Shown: positions 14,773 through 15,092 of the stretch, piece by piece
How positions within the stretch are numbered: position 1 is the first letter of the stretch
How the letters are laid out: the number at the start of each line of letters is the position of its first letter
Assembly: GCA_964468805.1 (NCBI GenBank)
Contig: CAYXWM010000059.1
Coordinates: forward strand, 1 to 15,092
Source of the DNA: CAYXWM01 sp964468805
GTDB taxonomy: Bacteria > Bacillota > Clostridia > Lachnospirales > WRBF01
DNA length: 15,092 nucleotides
Direction of reading: 5' to 3'
The notes under the pieces: model-generated
What the model was told of the DNA's origin: nothing
The model's database searches: none
Seen by the model: only the letters and a program-made list of their open reading frames with translations
Program-made: the position numbers and the translations under genes

Positions 14773-14801
14773 ATTTTAATGCTTGAGCTATTGCTTGTCA
14801 A
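14773..14801 (-). promoter_or_regulatory. Strong sigma-A promoter for nrdJ
   Basis: A consensus TTGACA (14801-14796) is followed after exactly 17 bases by TAAAAT (14778-14773) on the minus strand. The predicted start is near 14766, about 330 nt upstream of nrdJ. Confidence 0.65.
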
Positions 14802-14802
14802 C

Positions 14803-15092
14803 ACACGAGGAATACCGGTTTGTTTTGTGAATTTGTCGGGAACCCTTGCAGTATTGCAAAAACCGGTCAAAAACCCGGGCTTATAACAATCAGACAAAAG
14901 TTTTGTTACAAAAGGGTTAAATTTTATGCCCACCGTTTAGCAAGACTTTTGTTAAATTTATATTTTCTGCAAAGTATATAAAATATGATTTTGTCAATAA
15001 AATATTTTTGGTTTAAAATATGAAAATATTTCACTCTGCAATATTTTTCTTCTTTTTTAATAAAATTTATGTTATTATAGACAATTATGGGT
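14803..15092. other. AT-rich intergenic end of window with small dyads, no gene seen
   Basis: Upstream of the nrdJ promoter lie an ACCGGTTT/AAACCGGT-type dyad (about 14814-14869), a TTGCA/TGCAA dyad near 14848-14861, and an ACAAAA/TTTTGT palindrome near 14893-14907. These could be operator sites. From 14941 the sequence is very AT-rich with no open frame. A weak plus-strand -10-like TATAGA near 15077 could belong to a gene beyond the window. Confidence 0.4.

Noticed and set aside
14435..14801. Canonical adenosylcobalamin riboswitch before nrdJ
   Set aside because: Sought because of the gene's cofactor, but the GCCACTG-type B12 box and the other conserved segments were not found by eye on the minus strand.
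14679..14933. 84-codon minus-strand frame with a GTG start upstream of nrdJ
   Set aside because: No ribosome site at usable spacing, no recognisable family, and the consensus nrdJ promoter lies inside it. It overlaps several dyads, so it is most likely chance.

Overview
The window looks like chromosomal DNA from a low-to-moderate GC, endospore-forming, probably anaerobic member of the Clostridia (Firmicutes). This rests on the sporulation gene spoIIP, a B12-dependent class II ribonucleotide reductase, strong AGGAGG-type ribosome binding sites, heavy use of ATA for Ile, and AT-rich intergenic DNA full of hairpins. No species can be named from the sequence alone.

Layout. At the left edge a minus-strand YitT-family membrane protein gene runs off the window. 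It lies downstream of a minus-strand TagA/WecG glycosyltransferase gene. Three plus-strand genes follow: an LTA-synthase-like membrane phosphotransferase, a membrane-anchored GGDEF diguanylate cyclase, and spoIIP. A convergent block of minus-strand genes fills the rest: a tandem HD-GYP-type phosphohydrolase, serS (seryl-tRNA synthetase), an O-acetylhomoserine sulfhydrylase (metY type) and a long nrdJ (972 aa). The last ~300 bp are AT-rich and show no convincing gene.

Functionally there are three groups. The first is the cell envelope and sporulation (TagA, LtaS-like, SpoIIP). The second is a possible cyclic-di-GMP pair: GGDEF with an intact RxxD inhibitory site, and a two-domain HD protein whose GYP motifs have drifted. 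The third is housekeeping metabolism (SerS, MetY, NrdJ). None of these genes is itself novel.

The most unusual content is intergenic. Two families of short inverted-repeat elements are each present twice: ~135 bp at 1720 and 8095, and ~105 bp at 5211 and 6651. A third, 136-bp imperfect palindrome lies at 5335, with a possible internally deleted relative near 856. The leaders of serS and nrdJ are long and highly structured, yet show no recognisable T-box (serS) or cobalamin riboswitch (nrdJ). The nrdJ leader has mutually exclusive pairings and an attenuator-like hairpin, and is the best candidate here for an undescribed regulatory RNA. I see no phage, defence, CRISPR, tRNA or rRNA locus.
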